A stretch of 64,000 nt of DNA from Litsea cubeba (lineage: Eukaryota > Streptophyta > Magnoliopsida > Laurales > Lauraceae): positions 20,370,318 to 20,434,317 of the forward strand of contig CM022945.1 of NCBI GenBank assembly GCA_012931725.1, given 5' to 3'. The position numbers were made by a program, and so were the translations under genes. The notes below the pieces were generated by a model. That model did no database searches. It saw nothing but the letters and a program-made list of their open reading frames with translations, and was not told the DNA's origin. This document shows, one piece after another, positions 61,301-64,000 of this stretch (position 1 is the first letter of the stretch; every line of letters starts with the position of its first letter).

Positions 61301-62575
61301 GATAAGAGATAGGCTGTCTAGTCATGGGTTTCCTTTTCTTTTACACATTTATTTTGAGGTGGATGCTTTGGCTTGAAAGGGCTACAGCCTCAAGTAGTTT
61401 TTTTTTTATCATCATCATCATCATCATCATCAAAGCCTACATGAGTTTTATTTCTCCATTCTGATCCATCCTAAGCCAAATCCTTAGATAAGTTGCATGT
61501 CTTCAAATCTATTTCTATTACCTCCATCCAGGTCTTGTTCGGCCTACACCTTCCGTTTGGTGGGCCATTAACCTGCATAGCCAAACTTTTTCCTAACGGC
61601 ACCGATGCCGGCCTTCATTGGGCATGTCCAAACCATATCAAATGGGTTTTTCTAATTTTATAACCTATTGATGCTACACCTAAATGGTCTTGAAAGCGTT
61701 CGTTTCTAATTTTATTACCCATAAAAAAATTCCTTGATTTTTTTAATCATGCTCAAGAGTTTTGTGTCCAGTACCTTTTTTGTTTTGGGGTAAACTGTAT
61801 CCAATGGTGTGGATAGTCTTTTAATATTCTCAATCTGTCTAACTTGTTTGCATTTGGATGTACACCAAATCACTACTGGTTTATCCCCAAGCTGTAGTTC
61901 AACAGGTAAGGGACGTGAATGTGTGAGTTCAAATTCTCAATGTAGCAAATAAATATAGGCCCGATACTTTATTTATTTGCTACATAAATGTAGCAAATAA
62001 AAGGGAAGGTATTGGGTCTATATTTTTGGAGAATAGATTCATTGGCGTTAAAGTTTAGGGTACTTTTCTTTTTCACCCCAGATTATTTTTGCAGCCAATC
62101 CAAGATTAATTTGGGATGGGAACTTGGGGAAAGAAAAAAGGAATCTACCAACTTAATGATTTCTTCTTGAGTTGCTTCTGTACCTTAGATTCGACGGCCT
62201 GTATTTCTGTCACTCAGGCAATGATATTTGTTTCTCTTATTGAATTGCAGCTGCATGCCACTTTGATGAATGCAAGGCATAGGAAAAGGTTCTTTTTTTT
62301 CTGCTTCTTTCCCTCTTTTGATCGAACGATGTGTTGTGTATCTAATCACTTTCTTTTAATATCACTAATTATGGAGACAATTGCTCAGGAAGAAGAGAAC
62401 AAGAAGGTATGAATCGTTTGATGCGCGGGACATCTATAAGCAATATGGATCTGTAGAGTGGGGCGAGTATCTGATCCACGAAGCTCATCTCTCTCAGAGG
62501 TTTGCATTTGATGATAACGGATATTACCATTGCTGCACTTCGGTTCCCTTTCCTGAAAGCATGCTAACAGAATGA
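41696..62575 (+). CDS. ASCC1-like protein: KH domain + 2H phosphoesterase (AKAP7-NLS) domain, 528 aa
   Basis: Exons: 41696-41795, 42003-42400, 43823-43860, 43979-44058, 53159-53226, 53561-53900, 58255-58367, 58440-58505, 60479-60569, 61070-61137, 62251-62288, 62389-62575. All are GT-AG with continuous frame. The N-terminus (1-166) is basic then acidic and low in conservation. KH domain at about 167-228: FIKGKGGSKQKEIEAETGV with the GxxG loop, then VIEGTSIENVTKASDKI. From 229 comes the 2'-5' RNA ligase-like fold (SPQLDYSHFISLPLA...), with the paired catalytic motifs HLT (His357/Thr359) and HAT (His456/Thr458), and a C-terminal EWGEYLIHEAHLSQR stretch. Human ASCC1 has the same KH plus 2H order and works with the ASCC3 helicase in alkylation repair and ribosome quality control; the plant role is inferred. 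An acidic insert (DSDSSEDSSDDRED) lies between the domain parts. Introns 4 (9.1 kb) and 6 (4.4 kb) are bloated by transposons. Confidence 0.93.
43114..43771 (+). mobile_element. 5'-truncated L1-type LINE with zf-RVT domain (intron 2)
   Basis: An open frame (from about 43120, stop at 43645) contains WKLKAPPRVLVFRWLA and CPLCLKDEESVDHILLKC, the zinc-binding module that ends plant L1 reverse-transcriptase proteins, then WIIWKERNTRHF. A 3' UTR and short A-rich tail follow. ATGCATGAT at 43105-43113 and 43772-43780 is a 9-bp direct repeat consistent with the target duplication. Only the last ~660 bp inserted. The frame is still intact, so the insertion is fairly young. Same strand as the host gene. 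Confidence 0.85.
44507..45122. repeat. AATTC-rich MITE-like repeats in intron 4
   Basis: Repeated words AAGAATTTAGGAATTCTGG, 'ccctgtattaggattcttg' and 'agaattctattagctatgaaacaaggaatt' recall AT-rich blocks at 12152-12423, 22490-22560 and 26640-26740. They probably represent several eroded PIF/hAT-type MITEs; individual borders are not resolved. Confidence 0.35.
46359..48950. mobile_element. 2.6-kb near-perfect palindrome nested in the solo LTR
   Basis: CTAGGAAGCACGGATAC at the left end is matched by GTATCCGTGCTTCCTAG at the right. The arms (about 46359-47612 and 47720-48950) mirror each other along their whole length with few mismatches. The same 51-residue open-frame start reads on + at 47461 and on - at 47868. 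The centre is about 105 bases of T-rich DNA with three long T runs. No transposase and no known domain are seen in the arms; the CCATCGCCTCGCCAGTCGCC part looks like captured gene or leader sequence. No target duplication was found. Transcription of the host intron would yield a 1.2-kb double-stranded stem. Confidence 0.85.
50397..50702. repeat. Array of eight GGTCGAYC palindromes in the solo LTR
   Basis: GGTCGAC, GGTCGACC or GGTCGATC cores occur at 50397, 50418, 50487, 50508, 50576, 50597, 50674 and 50695. They fall in pairs about 21 bases apart, and the pairs are 69-90 bases apart, often extended to CGGTCGACCGGGTAC. This regular spacing suggests a decayed ~80-bp tandem repeat or a cluster of protein-binding sites in the LTR. 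Confidence 0.8.
50719..50881. mobile_element. 163-bp hAT MITE with perfect 8-bp TSD, nested in the solo LTR
   Basis: Ends CAATGTTGTAAAAATCG... and ...CGATTTTTGCAACAGTG are inverted repeats with hAT-type CA...TG tips. ACGAAAAC is duplicated at 50711-50718 and 50882-50889. The interior repeats GATTAATCCC and CGCCTAGCGCCTAGGCGG words. It is a textbook hAT MITE, younger than the LTR it interrupts. Confidence 0.9.
51998..53158. other. Rest of ASCC1-like intron 4
   Basis: AT-rich intron DNA. 52600-52680 ('aggattggtgactatccgtggggg') echoes a stretch in the MITE at 39600-39630. No gene or delimited element otherwise. Confidence 0.4.
55344..55419. repeat. Compound (CT)n(CA)n microsatellite in intron 6
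   Basis: About 17 CT units pass directly into about 15 CA units, with a few interruptions (CACACGCACAC, CAGCGTCAC). Likely polymorphic. Confidence 0.95.
56757..58800. repeat. Pair of related dispersed repeats spanning introns 6-8
   Basis: 'tcatattcgatactccactttttacgtgtaagatccatgtccctgccatatc' parts at 56775-56830 recur as TCAGATACTTCACTTCTTATGTGTAAAACCCGTGTGCCGCCATGTC-like sequence at 58718-58765. Both contain GATAC/GTGTCC words that also occur near the ends of the palindrome at 46359-48950. Class and borders are unknown. Confidence 0.35.
59690..60028 (+). mobile_element. LINE endonuclease relic (RTE-like) in intron 8
   Basis: Translation across frames gives VVNTYAP then LGLIDELVQDIGIGDVFIVRGDF and, after a break, an acidic/basic tail with HFDVVFDL. 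This resembles the core of the apurinic-type endonuclease of plant RTE/L1 LINEs (NAYAPQ... GEKVFIGGDLNGH), including the conserved Gly-Asp. Frameshifts and lost residues show it is dead. Confidence 0.45.
61408..61745 (-). mobile_element. RTE-type LINE 3' end with (ATC)n tail in intron 10
   Basis: (ATC)8 at 61408-61431 is followed by AAAGCCTACATGAGTTTTAT, 'tcctaagccaaatccttagat', 'acctccatccaggtcttgttcgg' and 'gggcatgtccaaaccatatcaaatgg'. This is the reverse complement of the well-known plant RTE terminus. A poly-T run precedes it. Best preserved of three such ends in the window. Confidence 0.6.
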
Positions 62576-64000
62576 TTACACTGTTGACTCAAATATTCAG
62601 TTACATAACTTACTGTAAGAAGAAGGGAGTAAATTAGAGTACCATTAGCTGATGATATTTGAACATGTTTGAAACTTGCTAGGTTGTGTTAGTAGTATTT
62701 CATTGCAAATGCACAGCTCTTAGCAGCGATCTAGGAGTTTGCTAATCTCATTCACTTAATTGGCCGTTCGGCTCTTGATGTTCGTGCTTCAGCAAATGGG
62801 CTGAATCTCAAAGTGACAGAAATGCTTTTGGGTTGTTATTATTATCCTGTGGTGGGCCCCTCAATTTTTGTTCTCATTGGTCCAAGTCCGAAGACATTTA
62901 TGGATGCCGAACTGTGGACACATATCTCATCCTTAAAAACATTTGATCCAGGAAAGTTTCTTTTGGGTTACTGATTGTCTACCAATGATTTCTTCATGTT
63001 TCTTTCTTTCTTTTTTAAACACCTTTATAACAAGTAAAAGACTATAGGTGGAAAGACAAATCGCTCTAATGATCCAAAATGCCTGCATGTGGCATATGAT
63101 GTGAAACATTGTTACAGTGTTCCATCGCATAAAACACCGTCAACAATCTTATTTGCATCAACAATCCTATCTACTTCTATGAATACGTGGTGTGACTTAA
63201 GAAAAGGAACAATTTGTAGATTTGATTAATCTCCTGAAATTGAAAAAAGATTTGTTTCCACTGGAGTTCAGAAGCAAGATCCAGAAGGGTTCCACTCCAG
63301 CCCTTGGCTATATTTTCAGCTTGGATTGCATTTTCAACACTGCCCGCTCCAGCGTGCACACAAACTCAAGTGTCCATTTTGTGATTTCGTGTGAAAGTTT
63401 TATCATAATCAACATTGAACTTGGATTTATCTTGTCAGTACTACAAAGGTGAGGTTCAGTTGGCAGCAGTTCCATTTTTCTTTTTGTTCTTATGGCAGAG
63501 ATGTGAAAACGTGAAGATCAGACTTCCATTGGTTATTGAAGTGTTTTTTTTTTTCGGTAAAAGAGGGTTATTTTTTTTAATGAGATAAAAGAGGTTATTG
63601 AAGTGGTGTTATTGAACATGTTTTCTCTTTTAATAAAGGTTCCATTACCGATTAAAAAAAAGCGGTGTTATTGAACATGTTTTGATGTGGCTGGGGTTAT
63701 TTCTGTCATAATACCTTGCAATCAGGGGGAATTGATCGTATTATCCTTAGGGGGTGGGTGGATTAACTGTGTATCCACAACATATGCACCAGGTAAGTTA
63801 GTGGTGGCACTCAAACAAAAGACATGGGGAGCAAACCCACATCATTTACCAGCGAACCATTACCCAGGTGGGTGAGATTCTACATGTGGTAGAAATTTAT
63901 AGTCATCCAATACTTGGCATGTTTATTCGACACATGGCCATTGCTGTATTTCTTTCTTAATTGTCTATATATAGTCCTTTGGGTGATTTCTGAGGTCAAT
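62576..64000. other. 3' flank of the ASCC1-like gene
   Basis: No further gene is recognised. AATAAA-like words occur at 63630-63640 only, far from the stop codon, so the true polyadenylation site is unclear. Poly-T tracts lie at 63546-63554 and 63570-63580. The repeated 'gaagtg(g)tgttattgaacatgtttt' at about 63599-63622 and 63661-63683 is a small direct repeat. Confidence 0.4.

Overview
This is a stretch of nuclear DNA from a flowering plant. Genes carry GT-AG introns, intergenic DNA is AT-rich, and the sequence is full of plant-type transposable elements (copia, Ty3-like, L1 and RTE LINEs, hAT, PIF/Harbinger and Mutator-like MITEs). The species cannot be read from the sequence; a large-genome woody angiosperm is only a guess.

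Layout. (1) 1-16.7 kb and 18.6-29.6 kb are two diverged copies (A and B) of one tandemly duplicated segment. Copy A holds an intact four-exon bHLH transcription-factor gene (7788-14078, 397 aa). Copy B holds its dead paralogue (23336-28841): the DNA-contacting basic region is gone, and the rest carries frameshifts and a stop codon. Differences in length between the copies are mostly transposon insertions. (2) 29.6-34.3 kb is gene-free and holds MITEs and a probable LTR-retroelement relic. (3) 34369-39152 is a seven-exon gene for a VAN3-binding/FORKED-like protein (DUF828 plus PH-like domain, 436 aa). (4) 39.2-41.2 kb holds a MITE and a retroelement relic. (5) 41696-62575 is a twelve-exon gene for a KH plus 2H-phosphoesterase protein of the ASCC1 type (528 aa), stretched to about 21 kb by transposons in its introns. 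(6) From 62576 to the end there is only 3' flank.

The most striking structure is in intron 4 of the ASCC1-like gene. A 5.85-kb element with TG...CA ends and a perfect 5-bp target-site duplication (ATATT) looks like a solo LTR. Nested inside it are a 2.6-kb near-perfect palindrome with 1.25-kb arms, a 163-bp hAT MITE with a perfect 8-bp duplication, and an array of eight GGTCGAYC palindromes. The host gene is transcribed through all of this.

The three genes are not an operon or an obvious pathway. They are a developmental transcription factor, a vein-patterning/trafficking protein, and an RNA-binding repair/ribosome-quality-control-type protein. I found no CRISPR array, no rRNA and no convincing tRNA. 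I do not see a new multi-gene system; the unusual content is structural (transposon nesting, palindromes, modular MITEs, paralogue decay).
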